A DNA stretch of 58,483 nucleotides, taken from the NCBI GenBank assembly GCA_014116815.1, contig JACGYV010000012.1, positions 1 through 58,483 of the forward strand. The letters are read 5' to 3'. Positions 16,806 to 25,650 of the stretch are shown piece after piece. The position numbers were made by a program, and so were the translations under genes. The notes below the pieces were generated by a model, which had not been told where the DNA came from, made no database searches, and was given only the letters and a program-made list of their open reading frames with translations. Source of the DNA: Holosporaceae bacterium 'Namur'. GTDB lineage: Bacteria; Pseudomonadota; Alphaproteobacteria; Rickettsiales; Midichloriaceae. Numbering within the stretch: the first letter of the stretch is position 1; every line of letters starts with the position of its first letter.

Positions 16806-17344
16806 TTAATAGTAAGTTAAGATTACAGCGGAATGTTTTAGTTTTATGTATGGCAACTATGCTTATCTCTAATGTTATGCTTGCCGTCAAATTACATAGC
16901 CAGGATAAAACGGTCATTTTAGTTCCAAGCTTAGATAAAGAGTTAGTAGTCGGAACCGATTTTGCATCGGAAGAATATTTAAAGCTTAGAGCGGAACAAA
17001 TTATTTATTTATTATTTTCACTTAGGAAAGAAAACATCGAATATGTAAAGCAGGGTTTATTAAAGCAAATTGACAGCAAAAGCTACCTGGAATTTAAAGC
17101 ACAACTTGAAAAGCTTAGCTTAGATATTAAAGAGCGCGGATACTTTTATATATTTAACGATATCCAAAAATTTGAAATAGGTAGCAAAGAGTTAAACGTA
17201 AAAGTAAGCGGATATCTGGAAACATACTTAGGAAATAGTCGGATTGATAGAAAGTTTAAGGAGTATGAAGTCTCCTTTGTAAATAGGGGCGGAGTAGTAA
17301 ACCTCAAATCATTTAGCGAGGTAAAAAATGAAAAGAACAGTTAA
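16796..17344 (+). CDS. traE: TraE, F-type T4SS inner-membrane/periplasmic protein
   Basis: 182 residues. One N-terminal membrane helix (VLVLCMATMLISNVMLAVKL) is followed by a periplasmic domain with the TraE pattern VILVPSLDKELVVG and YxxLRAEQIIYLLFSL. TraE corresponds to VirB5/VirB8-like scaffold proteins of the channel. It overlaps traL by 10 bp and traK by 17 bp, showing tight operon packing. Confidence 0.88.
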   Translation: MEVVNSKLRLQRNVLVLCMATMLISNVMLAVKLHSQDKTVILVPSLDKELVVGTDFASEEYLKLRAEQIIYLLFSLRKENIEYVKQGLLKQIDSKSYLEFKAQLEKLSLDIKERGYFYIFNDIQKFEIGSKELNVKVSGYLETYLGNSRIDRKFKEYEVSFVNRGGVVNLKSFSEVKNEKNS

Positions 17345-18065
17345 AATTAGCTGCTTAATTATTAGTATTTTATACGGCAGTACAGCTTTAGCTGAAGTAA
17401 ATAACATCCCTGAAATGACCAAAGAACAAAAGTTTACAATAGCAAATAATGATACTGTTGTAGGGATAGCTTCAAGGCAGGAAATCACACGGATAGTATT
17501 TGAGGCGGGAAACATTGATACCGTACACTCAATTGGAGGTGAGATTGAATATACCGTATCGGGTAAGGATTTGTATTTAAAAGTAAATGCGGAAAAACCG
17601 ATTAACTTCTTTATAAAAACTAGTTTAGGTCATACTTATAAATTTATATTAGATGTAAGGGATATCCCTTCTACCCAAATATTTGTCGGTGTTAAATATA
17701 AGCCAAAGCCGGTTAAAAAACATAAAGTAAACTTTTTTAATGAAAAGATATCGAAAGATAACGAAAGTCGGATTGCAAAGATTATAGATATATCTCTCAA
17801 ACCTAAGCCCTACATCGGATTTACAATTAAAAAACTATATAAAAAATTAAGAATTACTAACGGGTTACTTCTCGAACAGGTCGGAGAAATTATAGGAAAG
17901 CACCTATATGCGCAGAAAATTATTATCACCAATGTTAGTAAATCGGGCTTAGCACTTAAGCTTAAAGATTATGTTGAAGAAGGGTTTTTTGCCTTATATC
18001 TGGACAAGGAATATTTGAATGCAGGTGAAGAAGCTATTTTAATTAAAATCAGAGAGCAGCAATAA
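17328..18065 (+). CDS. traK: TraK, F-type T4SS secretin-like outer-membrane protein
   Basis: 245 residues with a signal peptide (ISCLIISILYGSTALAE). The mature part is beta-rich, as in TraK/VirB9: ASRQEITRIVFEAGNID, NFFIKTSLGHTYKFILDVRD near the middle and a C-terminal domain with KDYVEEGFFALYLDKEYL. It should form the outer-membrane core with TraB and TraV. Its stop overlaps the traB start (TAATG). Confidence 0.85.
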   Translation: MKRTVKISCLIISILYGSTALAEVNNIPEMTKEQKFTIANNDTVVGIASRQEITRIVFEAGNIDTVHSIGGEIEYTVSGKDLYLKVNAEKPINFFIKTSLGHTYKFILDVRDIPSTQIFVGVKYKPKPVKKHKVNFFNEKISKDNESRIAKIIDISLKPKPYIGFTIKKLYKKLRITNGLLLEQVGEIIGKHLYAQKIIITNVSKSGLALKLKDYVEEGFFALYLDKEYLNAGEEAILIKIREQQ

Positions 18066-19267
18066 TGGATAAGATATTGGATATATTTGATAAGGCTAAA
18101 GAATGGTTTGGGAATACTTTTCTAGCAAGCCAAAGTAATACAAAAGAAGCAAGAAAAAGACAATTAAGGTTAGGGGCTTTGCTACTGCTTCTGTTAGCAA
18201 TCGCGATATACATCGCAATTGAAGCGGATACGAGATCAAAAACCGGATTCAAGGTTAATCAGGAAGAGAGCGGTAATTCATTTAAAAAGATAGAGATAGA
18301 AGGGCTTGCAAACGGCGTTAGCAATGAAAAATTGTGGACGGAAGATGCTGAGAAAAAAATTGAAGAAGTTAAGCAAGGCCAAATTATAAACAAAAAAGAG
18401 CAGGAAGAGCTTAAAGAGCACGTTGAAAAGGACAAAGTAAGCAAGGAAGAGTTAAGCGAATTAATGGTTAACTTAAAAGCTGAACTAGAGGAAAAATACG
18501 TTAGGAAGTTTCAAGAAGAGGTTAATAAAATCCAGGCGGAACATTTAAAAAGACAATCTCAGGACAATATGGAAAGTAAATCATTTATAAAGAAGAAAAA
18601 GATTAAGAAGGTTGGAGATTATATACCTGCACTTAGTTATGTTGAAGCCAAAATAATTGCAGGAGTAGATGCGGGAGTTGGAATAAGTGCCGAAGCAGAC
18701 CCTGATCAAGTATTAATGAGGATAACGGGTAAATTAGTATCAGCCGGGAACGGCGCGAATTATATAGAGTCTAATAGGCTAATCGGATGTTTACTTTTGG
18801 CAAAAGCAAAAGGGAATATCTCAAGTGAAAAAGTTACCTTACAGCCTGTGAGTATGACTTGTACTAAGGATGGTCGTACGGCTATTGAGCTGCCGGTTAA
18901 GGGTTATATTGCCTCAAAAGGTAAAAGCGGAATTAGAGGTGAGGTAATTTCCAGAGAAGGAGATTTAGTTCTTAAAAGTTTCTTAGCCGGGATAGTAGGG
19001 GGATTCGGGAGCGGGGTTGCTCAATTAAGCCAAACACCTTTGGCTCTTACTAACGGTACGCTAATGACTGATAAGCAAAAAGTTCAGGATATAGCAACTA
19101 GGGGATTAGGAGCCGGAGTAAGTTCAAGCAGTGACAAGTTATTAGAGTATTTTATTAAAAAAATGGAGCAATACCAACCTGTGATTTCTATTAATGAGGG
19201 AATAGCAGTCAACGTAATATTCATTGAAGGGTTTAGCTTAAACGAAGAGGATAAAAATGAAAAGTAA
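18065..19267 (+). CDS. traB: TraB, F-type T4SS core scaffold (VirB10-like)
   Basis: 400 residues. A short cytoplasmic N-terminus with basic residues leads to one membrane helix (RLGALLLLLLAIAIYIAIEA), then a long charged coiled coil (about 75-175), then a C-terminal beta-barrel domain (LVSAGNGANYIESNRLIGCL, PVKGYIASKGKSGIRGEVIS). This is the VirB10 layout, spanning the envelope from inner to outer membrane. It overlaps traV by 11 bp. Confidence 0.9.
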   Translation: MDKILDIFDKAKEWFGNTFLASQSNTKEARKRQLRLGALLLLLLAIAIYIAIEADTRSKTGFKVNQEESGNSFKKIEIEGLANGVSNEKLWTEDAEKKIEEVKQGQIINKKEQEELKEHVEKDKVSKEELSELMVNLKAELEEKYVRKFQEEVNKIQAEHLKRQSQDNMESKSFIKKKKIKKVGDYIPALSYVEAKIIAGVDAGVGISAEADPDQVLMRITGKLVSAGNGANYIESNRLIGCLLLAKAKGNISSEKVTLQPVSMTCTKDGRTAIELPVKGYIASKGKSGIRGEVISREGDLVLKSFLAGIVGGFGSGVAQLSQTPLALTNGTLMTDKQKVQDIATRGLGAGVSSSSDKLLEYFIKKMEQYQPVISINEGIAVNVIFIEGFSLNEEDKNEK

Positions 19268-19496
19268 AACACTCTGTTTACTTAGTTTACTCGCTATGAC
19301 TGCTTGTAGCTCAGGCTATAAAAGTACCTGGGATTGCCCGCTTGATAAGGGAGTCGGGTGTAGCTCGCTTGAATATGCCGATAGCATTGCAAGAGAGCAA
19401 ATCATATTAAACACCAAAGCAAGCATAAAGAAGAAAGTATTGATTAATGAAGATACTTTAGGCGGGCATAGTATTTCGGAAGTTGAGATAAATTAA
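19257..19496 (+). CDS. traV: TraV-like lipoprotein, short form
   Basis: 79 residues. The signal peptide ends in a lipobox (LLAMTAC, Cys17), and the mature part contains the TraV-like SGYKSTWDCPLDKGVGCSS segment with conserved cysteines. F TraV is about twice as long; this form keeps the lipid anchor and cysteine segment only. It should help TraK and TraB form the outer core. It lies between traB and traC, where TraV is expected, and ends one base before the traC ATG. Confidence 0.75.
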   Translation: MKSKTLCLLSLLAMTACSSGYKSTWDCPLDKGVGCSSLEYADSIAREQIILNTKASIKKKVLINEDTLGGHSISEVEIN

Positions 19497-22046
19497 ATGA
19501 ATACAATTAAGCAATATTTTAGGGAATTAAGAGAGGATATAAAGAGCATTAGTTCTTCATATAAAGCAAGGAAGGCATTTGCTAACGATAATAAAGAAAA
19601 ATACAGAGATCCGAGCTTACTTGATTTTATAAGTTACCGTAAATATCACGCTAAATACGGAGTATTCGAGAATGATACGACTTTAAGTTGTATTATAAAG
19701 GCCAGCCATTTTTCAGGGGTAGATAACGGAGCAAAACAAGTTTTAAGAGGGATAATTAATAACGGAATACCTCAAGACTGCATTGTGCAAGTAATTAATT
19801 ATGCTTCACCCAGAGTAGGAGATTTGGTTGATTATTGGCATAGGAGCGGTGCAAATAGTGAGCTGTTTAAACGGATTGCAGATGAAAGAAAGGCATTATT
19901 TGAGAAAGGTTCTTGGGAAAGTATTTTAGGAGAAAGGCGCAGTTTTGTGGTGAGAAATTTTGAGCTGTATTTTTGTTTTTCCATTGCAAAACCTAAAACC
20001 TCTTCCGGGATTAAAGAAGGGGTATATAGACTTGAGGCACTAAAAGATAAAATAAGAGAAGGACTAAAGGGGATTAACTGTGATGTAATAAACATAAATG
20101 ATAAGGATTTAGCAAGTCTGGTAGGGGAATTTATTAACCCTGATAAAACTTTATATAAAAACTCCAATTTAAAGAAAAAAGAAGATGTAAGGGAATATTT
20201 TAGCTCTTCTCACCAAGTGGAGATGGTTAAAGACGGTGTAGTATTTTCTAACGAAAGCGAAAAATTTAAATATTTAGTATTTGAGGTAGTCGACTTACCG
20301 GATACTTGGCGGATAGAAAATAGCGTAGATCTAATGGGGCAGTTTGACGGAGGTTTCGGGCTCCCGTGTCCTTTTTATATTACTTTCGGTTTTCAGCTTA
20401 AGAGTAAAGAAAGCTCGGAAAGAAGTGCCGACAAATACCGTATGATTAAGACCAAGCAAGGTGAATCAAAGCTTCCTATGTTTTTTCCTAAAATGATAGA
20501 GGAGATAGAAGATTGGCAGTTTGTAAGTGCTAAGCTTAACCAAAATGAGCGAATCGGTAAGGGGGTTATGTACATTGTTGCATGTATAAATAACTCTAAC
20601 CTTGAAGATAAATACGAACAAATTTTTATAGATCATTTTGCGCGTCTCAACTTTTCAATTGAAAAAGTAAAATATGATACGGTAAACAGTTTTTTAACCA
20701 CATTACCTTTCGGAATAGGTGAGAGTTGGCAAATGCTTGATCAACTGAAAGTATCCGCACAATTACTTTCCTGTACTTGTATGAGCTTACTTCCTGTATT
20801 TGCCGATATCCAAAACTACGGTAGTCCGCTTATGATGTTTGCCGGCAGAAGAGGACAAATATTTTTCTTTGATAATTATAAGACGGCTGATGACATTAAC
20901 GGTAATTTCAACGGAATAGTTGTAGGGAAGTCAGGATCAGGTAAATCAGTATGGTTACAGGAATATACGGCTGCATCTTTAAGATTCGGAGGACAGGTTA
21001 TTATTCTTGATGACGGCAGGAGTTTTCAAAACATCTGCGGGTTATTGGGAGGGGATTTTGTAGACTTCGGGGGTGGGAGTTTCTGTATTAATCCTTTTTC
21101 ATTATATAAAGAGCATAGTGAGGGAGAAAGTGACGACGAGTATAAGGAGTTTTTTGAGGAGCCGTTTATTGATCTTATAGTCTCTATCCTATGTATAGTG
21201 GTTAATATTGATAAAAACGATACGATTTCCTCAGAGATCGGGCTTTACAAGGCGGTAATGGCAGATGCCGTAATAGAGGTACTGAGAAAAAAGGGTAGAA
21301 GCGGCGGGTTTGCCGACATCCGAGATGAGCTGCTTAGTAACGCTAATTTAAGAACGGCTCAAACCAAAGATATAGCAGATAAGATAGCATATGTACTAAG
21401 GGCATATAGCAATGGCAGATATGCTAAATATTTTAACGGTGAATCAAGCCTTAATATCGAGCAAATGCTTTCGGTTTTTGAGCTTAGCGATCTTGAACAT
21501 AGTGTAGTATTGCAAAACTCGGTATTAATCACGGTTGTTTTCTTAGTATATACCAAAATGAGGGCAAGAGAGAGAAGGCTTGCACTTATTATAGATGAAG
21601 CTTGGAGACTATTAACTCACCCGGCAATTAAAGCATTTCTTGAGGGGATCGCCAGAAGAACCAGAAAGTATAACGGTTGCTTAATTGTTGCTACCCAATT
21701 TATGAAGGATTTTGATGAAAGTAGAAGCCCGGCGGCCGCGGCTATTTTATCCCAATCCGACTGGAGAATAATTTTATCGGCAAGCGGTGAAGATGAGTTA
21801 ATGCTTAAAGAGAAGCTTGGTATGAATGATGCCGAGATCTCAATAGTTACGGATCTGGCAGGGCTTAAAGGAGCTTACTCGGAATTTATGATCAGGCACA
21901 AGAATAATAGCTGGCAGATAGGAAGGCTAATGTTAGATAAATTCTCAGCAAAACTTTATTCCACAACCGCAGAAGAGGTAGTGCAAGTTAGAAATATGAG
22001 AAAGCAAGGCTTTACGGTTGAGCAGTGTGTAGAGAGGTTAATGTGA
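19497..22046 (+). CDS. traC: TraC, F-type T4SS assembly ATPase (VirB4-like)
   Basis: 849 residues, close to F TraC. The N-terminal half is the TraC/VirB4 platform domain (LDFISYRKYHAKYGVFENDT). Walker A GKSGSGKS is at 477-484 after NGIVV, Walker B is LALIIDEAWRLL, and a DQxxxR-like RNMRKQGFTVEQC ends the protein. It should power pilus assembly at the inner membrane. No signal peptide, as expected. It follows traV directly and overlaps the traW start. Confidence 0.95.
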   Translation: MNTIKQYFRELREDIKSISSSYKARKAFANDNKEKYRDPSLLDFISYRKYHAKYGVFENDTTLSCIIKASHFSGVDNGAKQVLRGIINNGIPQDCIVQVINYASPRVGDLVDYWHRSGANSELFKRIADERKALFEKGSWESILGERRSFVVRNFELYFCFSIAKPKTSSGIKEGVYRLEALKDKIREGLKGINCDVININDKDLASLVGEFINPDKTLYKNSNLKKKEDVREYFSSSHQVEMVKDGVVFSNESEKFKYLVFEVVDLPDTWRIENSVDLMGQFDGGFGLPCPFYITFGFQLKSKESSERSADKYRMIKTKQGESKLPMFFPKMIEEIEDWQFVSAKLNQNERIGKGVMYIVACINNSNLEDKYEQIFIDHFARLNFSIEKVKYDTVNSFLTTLPFGIGESWQMLDQLKVSAQLLSCTCMSLLPVFADIQNYGSPLMMFAGRRGQIFFFDNYKTADDINGNFNGIVVGKSGSGKSVWLQEYTAASLRFGGQVIILDDGRSFQNICGLLGGDFVDFGGGSFCINPFSLYKEHSEGESDDEYKEFFEEPFIDLIVSILCIVVNIDKNDTISSEIGLYKAVMADAVIEVLRKKGRSGGFADIRDELLSNANLRTAQTKDIADKIAYVLRAYSNGRYAKYFNGESSLNIEQMLSVFELSDLEHSVVLQNSVLITVVFLVYTKMRARERRLALIIDEAWRLLTHPAIKAFLEGIARRTRKYNGCLIVATQFMKDFDESRSPAAAAILSQSDWRIILSASGEDELMLKEKLGMNDAEISIVTDLAGLKGAYSEFMIRHKNNSWQIGRLMLDKFSAKLYSTTAEEVVQVRNMRKQGFTVEQCVERLM

Positions 22047-22666
22047 GAAACAAACTTGGGCTTATTTTATTAATTGCAAATCTAACAGCTCCTTCATTAC
22101 TTAATGCAAAAGATTTCGGTATTAGCGGACATACATACGAGATAGCTGAAGAAGATATCATTGAATTTATTAACAAAAAACTCGCTTCAGCTGATTTAAA
22201 TAAAATTAATGAAGATATGAAAGAAAGAACAAGACAGTATATTGAAAGGCCACCTCAGGTTGAAGGTATTATTCAAGCTAAGGAAGATAAGGTTTTTTAC
22301 TATGATCCTACCTATACACTTGATAGAGATATTATAGACCATAACGGAACTATAATACATTTTAAGGGCAAAAAGGTTAATCCCCTTGAATATATACCGC
22401 TTAGAGAAGCTTTATTATTTATAGACGGGGATAATGAGCGGCATATTGAACTTGCACTTGAAGAGCGAAATAAGCGAGAAGGTAAAGTTAAAATTATTCT
22501 TACCAAAGGATCCCCCCTTAAACTTCAGAGAAAACACAAAGTATGGATTTACTTTGATCAGGGAGGACTAATTACTAAAAAGTTTGGGATTAAAGAGGTT
22601 CCGGCGGTTGTTGAGCAGGAAGGACTTAAGCTTAGGATTAGTATAATTGGAGAAGAAAACAAATGA
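22043..22666 (+). CDS. traW: TraW, F-type pilus assembly protein
   Basis: 207 residues from a GTG at 22043 that overlaps the traC stop and is preceded by AGAGAGG; the frame is open six codons further up. A signal peptide (RNKLGLILLIANLTAPSLLNA) leads to a periplasmic protein with VFYYDPTYTLDRDI and FIDGDNERHI, TraW-type segments. TraW works with TraU and TrbC in pilus assembly. The overlap with traU is 4 bp. Confidence 0.85.
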   Translation: MRNKLGLILLIANLTAPSLLNAKDFGISGHTYEIAEEDIIEFINKKLASADLNKINEDMKERTRQYIERPPQVEGIIQAKEDKVFYYDPTYTLDRDIIDHNGTIIHFKGKKVNPLEYIPLREALLFIDGDNERHIELALEERNKREGKVKIILTKGSPLKLQRKHKVWIYFDQGGLITKKFGIKEVPAVVEQEGLKLRISIIGEENK

Positions 22667-23664
22667 ATATTTTAAGAATAACTTTGTTTGTTTTAGGAAT
22701 TATAGCTTTTACACAACCGGCTCTAGCTAAAAAATGTACGGGAGAATTTGTAAATCCGATTACCGATATATGCTGGAAGTGTTTATTTCCGATAACGTTA
22801 GGTTCTTTCGAGATAGTAGGCAGTAAACTGCATGATACGAAAAACCCTTCTTCTCCGATATGTATCTGTCCAAGGCAACTTGGACCGATAACAGTACCTG
22901 CCCCCGGGATTACGGGAGGATTTTGGGAACCGTCCAGACTTGTTGATATATCGGCAGAGGCGTATTGTTTTGTAAATATGGGCGGCCTTGAAATGGATAT
23001 GGGATTTGAAAGAAGCCAAGGCGGTAGGCCAACCTCTTCGAGTAGTCAGATATCCAGGTGGTATGTGCACTATTATGCTTATCCGATTATCTATATTCTT
23101 GAAATATTCATGGATTTTATTTGTTTAGAAAGATTAAATTTCGATGTGCTTTGGATAACGGAAATTGATCCGACCGGAAGTGACGATGAACTTTCAATGT
23201 TATTACATCCTGAGGCATTTTTATTCAATAACCTGCTTGCACAAGCTGCATGCTCGGCGGACTGTGTTTCGGCTTCAAGCGGAAGCAAAGGAAAACCGAT
23301 TGATTCATTATTCTGGTGTTCGGGATGTCAAGGTTCGATGTACCCGATGAACGGTAATGTCAATGCTCATATAGGCGGGGTTCAAGCGACATTAAATGCA
23401 ACTCAAAAGATGATTTATAAAATGCATAGGCAAGGTATGGCACATGAAACTGCTTCAAGTGATTTAAGTAAGATATGCGATAAACATTTAGCACTAGTTA
23501 TGAAGAAAAGTCATTACAGATACCAAATGACTAATCCTGACCCTGATAAGTGCGCACCGTTTGGCAGAAGCACAACTTTTTTTGAATCGAAGAAGGAAAT
23601 CCCAATTACAAGTGAAGATTTCGGCTTCTTATTATGGAGGAAAAGAAATTGCTGTATCCTCTGA
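22663..23664 (+). CDS. traU: TraU, F-type pilus assembly and mating protein
   Basis: 333 residues, the F TraU size. A signal peptide ends QPALA before KKCTGEFVNPITDICWKCLF. Many conserved cysteines (CICPRQLG, FWCSGCQGSMYPMNG) match TraU, which forms disulfides in the periplasm. TraU is needed for DNA transfer and, in part, for pilus assembly. The 3' end overlaps trbC by 31 bp. Confidence 0.93.
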   Translation: MNILRITLFVLGIIAFTQPALAKKCTGEFVNPITDICWKCLFPITLGSFEIVGSKLHDTKNPSSPICICPRQLGPITVPAPGITGGFWEPSRLVDISAEAYCFVNMGGLEMDMGFERSQGGRPTSSSSQISRWYVHYYAYPIIYILEIFMDFICLERLNFDVLWITEIDPTGSDDELSMLLHPEAFLFNNLLAQAACSADCVSASSGSKGKPIDSLFWCSGCQGSMYPMNGNVNAHIGGVQATLNATQKMIYKMHRQGMAHETASSDLSKICDKHLALVMKKSHYRYQMTNPDPDKCAPFGRSTTFFESKKEIPITSEDFGFLLWRKRNCCIL

Positions 23665-24428
23665 AACCCGCTACTTACCTGACATTAGTCTTAAGCTTAA
23701 TGCCGGTTAATTTCGCTATTGCAGATATGAAAAGCATCGTGGCTCATACCGAAAATAGCATTGATAAAGATGAATATAAAGAAGCTATAGATAAAGCAGA
23801 GAAAAATAAGCTTCATCATACTGAGCTTGAGTTAACAATTGATAGAATAACTCAAAAAGTTAAAGAAAATAAACATGAGTACGCAGCAAGTATTGCAGCT
23901 GCAAAAGAGAAAACCGAAGAATATAAAAGCTTTGCAGAAAATTTGGTTAAAGAGACGGAGGAAGGCAGTAAAAAGTATGCCGCCAATTTGACAAAAAAAG
24001 AAGGAGGACTAGTTGACGGGTGGATTTCTGATTATAGAGCAATTAAGGATTATCAGGAAGATGAAAGAGAAGGGCTTTATATCTTTGTAAGCTTTAGTAT
24101 GTCTTCATCTCAGCTCTTAAAGTTAAGCGAGGTTGCAAGAAAAGTTGGAGCAAGATTAGTCATCCGAGGATTAAAGGACAATAGTTTTAAAGAAACATTA
24201 AGATACATTAAGCAACTAAACGAAGAGGGTATAGCGGTAGATGTCGATCCCGTAGCTTTTGCTAAATTTAATGTAAATTTAGTACCTTCATTTGTAGTAA
24301 GTGAAGGAGATAAGTTTGATAAAATTACAGGGAATATCAGCTTAAAATATGCGCTTGAGCAGTTTATAGAGAGCGGTGAGACTGCTTCATTATCCAAAGA
24401 GTATTTAGGGTTAGGTAATGAGAATTAA
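23634..24428 (+). CDS. trbC: TrbC, F-type pilus assembly protein
   Basis: 264 residues. A hydrophobic N-terminus (YLTLVLSLMPVNFAIA) serves as signal peptide, then a coiled coil (about 45-125), then the TrbC_Ftype domain with GLYIFVSFSMSSSQLLKLSE and NVNLVPSFVV, which has a thioredoxin-like form without a CxxC. The start could also be a TTG at 23649 that has GGAGG before it. TrbC acts with TraW and TraU. It overlaps the next gene by 11 bp. Confidence 0.87.
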   Translation: MEEKKLLYPLKPATYLTLVLSLMPVNFAIADMKSIVAHTENSIDKDEYKEAIDKAEKNKLHHTELELTIDRITQKVKENKHEYAASIAAAKEKTEEYKSFAENLVKETEEGSKKYAANLTKKEGGLVDGWISDYRAIKDYQEDEREGLYIFVSFSMSSSQLLKLSEVARKVGARLVIRGLKDNSFKETLRYIKQLNEEGIAVDVDPVAFAKFNVNLVPSFVVSEGDKFDKITGNISLKYALEQFIESGETASLSKEYLGLGNEN

Positions 24429-25650
24429 TATTTTATTACTTGCTATATTTCATACTTCGTTTGCATATGCATCGCAAGATATAGAAATGCTGACAAAGTT
24501 TAAGCTTGAGTCCGAAGCAACCGCTAAAGGAACCGCTTCAAAAATAGGAAATAACTTTACCAATATGGAGAACAATACATTGAAAGACCATATCGGTTAT
24601 GAAGGTACAAATATACCTGCCATGCATATGCCCCTTGAACAAGCCGAAGGCGAAGGCAAAAAAAAGCGAGAGAAAGTATATGATAAAAGCGAAGAATATA
24701 TATGTACAAAGCAAGATTGTGAAGCAGGGCATACATTTAGTACAAAGGCAACTTTAGAGCGTGAAACAAAGATGGAGGAGGCAGGCTTTATAAGGGATGA
24801 AGATAATAATATAAGAAATAATAAAGGGTACCTTGATAAAGCATTGAAGACCGTGAAAGAAGCAGATGAAAAATTTGATTTTTTAACCGGAGGATATACT
24901 GATTGTAAGCCTGAGGAAGAAGGGAGCGAAGTAAAGAGCGAAAAAACCTGTGATCAATATTATGATATGATGGAAAACACCTGCTTCCCTAAACAAGTTG
25001 TAGAGATTGACCCTAAGTATACTTATCTTTGTAATAAAAAGAGGGAAGTAAGAGAGAAGCTATGTAGTGATGTTATTAAGAAGGTTAAGTGCAAACATAC
25101 CGGCAATTGTAATGCCAACGGAATAGTTGAAGGAAGTATAGAACCTGTAAAAGATATATATTGGAGTTATAATTATCCTTTTCTAATAATCGGAAATAGG
25201 GACTCGAATAATACTTGGAACGGGGTGTGCCTTAAAGTAGAGAGAACAATAAATTTTCAAATAAAAAATAGAAATATCATTGAAGAATTTAAGCTGATTA
25301 GAGTCGGGTATGATGACTATATGAGAGTTACCGTGAATGGGAAACAAGTATATATAGGACCGGAAAGCGGAACGCAATTAGAAGTTGTAGCTAGGCCAAT
25401 TAAGTGGTGGAGAGATAATAAAGTAGTAAATACCGGCACTGGAGATTTTGCCTGCGAAAGAAGTACAAATTGGAAATTTAATGTAAATATTGATTTAAAG
25501 CCTTTTTTAGTAGAGGGGGCTAACAATATCAAATTTGAAGTAGTACTTTCAGGCGGCGGTGAAGGTTGGATAGAAATCATTGCGCAACAACATTGCTGTA
25601 AAGATTGGGAGATAGTTGAACGAGAGGAAACATGCGAATTTTCTTCTTAA
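24418..25650 (+). CDS. traN: TraN N-terminal part as a separate secreted protein
   Basis: 410 residues with its own signal peptide (INILLLAIFHTSFAYA). The order of segments (charged region, TCDQYYDMMENTCFP, CKHTGNCNANG, then a beta-rich region with VTVNGKQVYIGPESGTQLEV and a final CCKDWEIVEREETC) matches the front half of single-chain TraN adhesins, which stabilise mating pairs at the outer membrane. Here the frame stops at 25650 and a second protein with its own signal peptide begins 19 bp earlier, so traN is split. Both halves look intact. Confidence 0.78.
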   Translation: MRINILLLAIFHTSFAYASQDIEMLTKFKLESEATAKGTASKIGNNFTNMENNTLKDHIGYEGTNIPAMHMPLEQAEGEGKKKREKVYDKSEEYICTKQDCEAGHTFSTKATLERETKMEEAGFIRDEDNNIRNNKGYLDKALKTVKEADEKFDFLTGGYTDCKPEEEGSEVKSEKTCDQYYDMMENTCFPKQVVEIDPKYTYLCNKKREVREKLCSDVIKKVKCKHTGNCNANGIVEGSIEPVKDIYWSYNYPFLIIGNRDSNNTWNGVCLKVERTINFQIKNRNIIEEFKLIRVGYDDYMRVTVNGKQVYIGPESGTQLEVVARPIKWWRDNKVVNTGTGDFACERSTNWKFNVNIDLKPFLVEGANNIKFEVVLSGGGEGWIEIIAQQHCCKDWEIVEREETCEFSS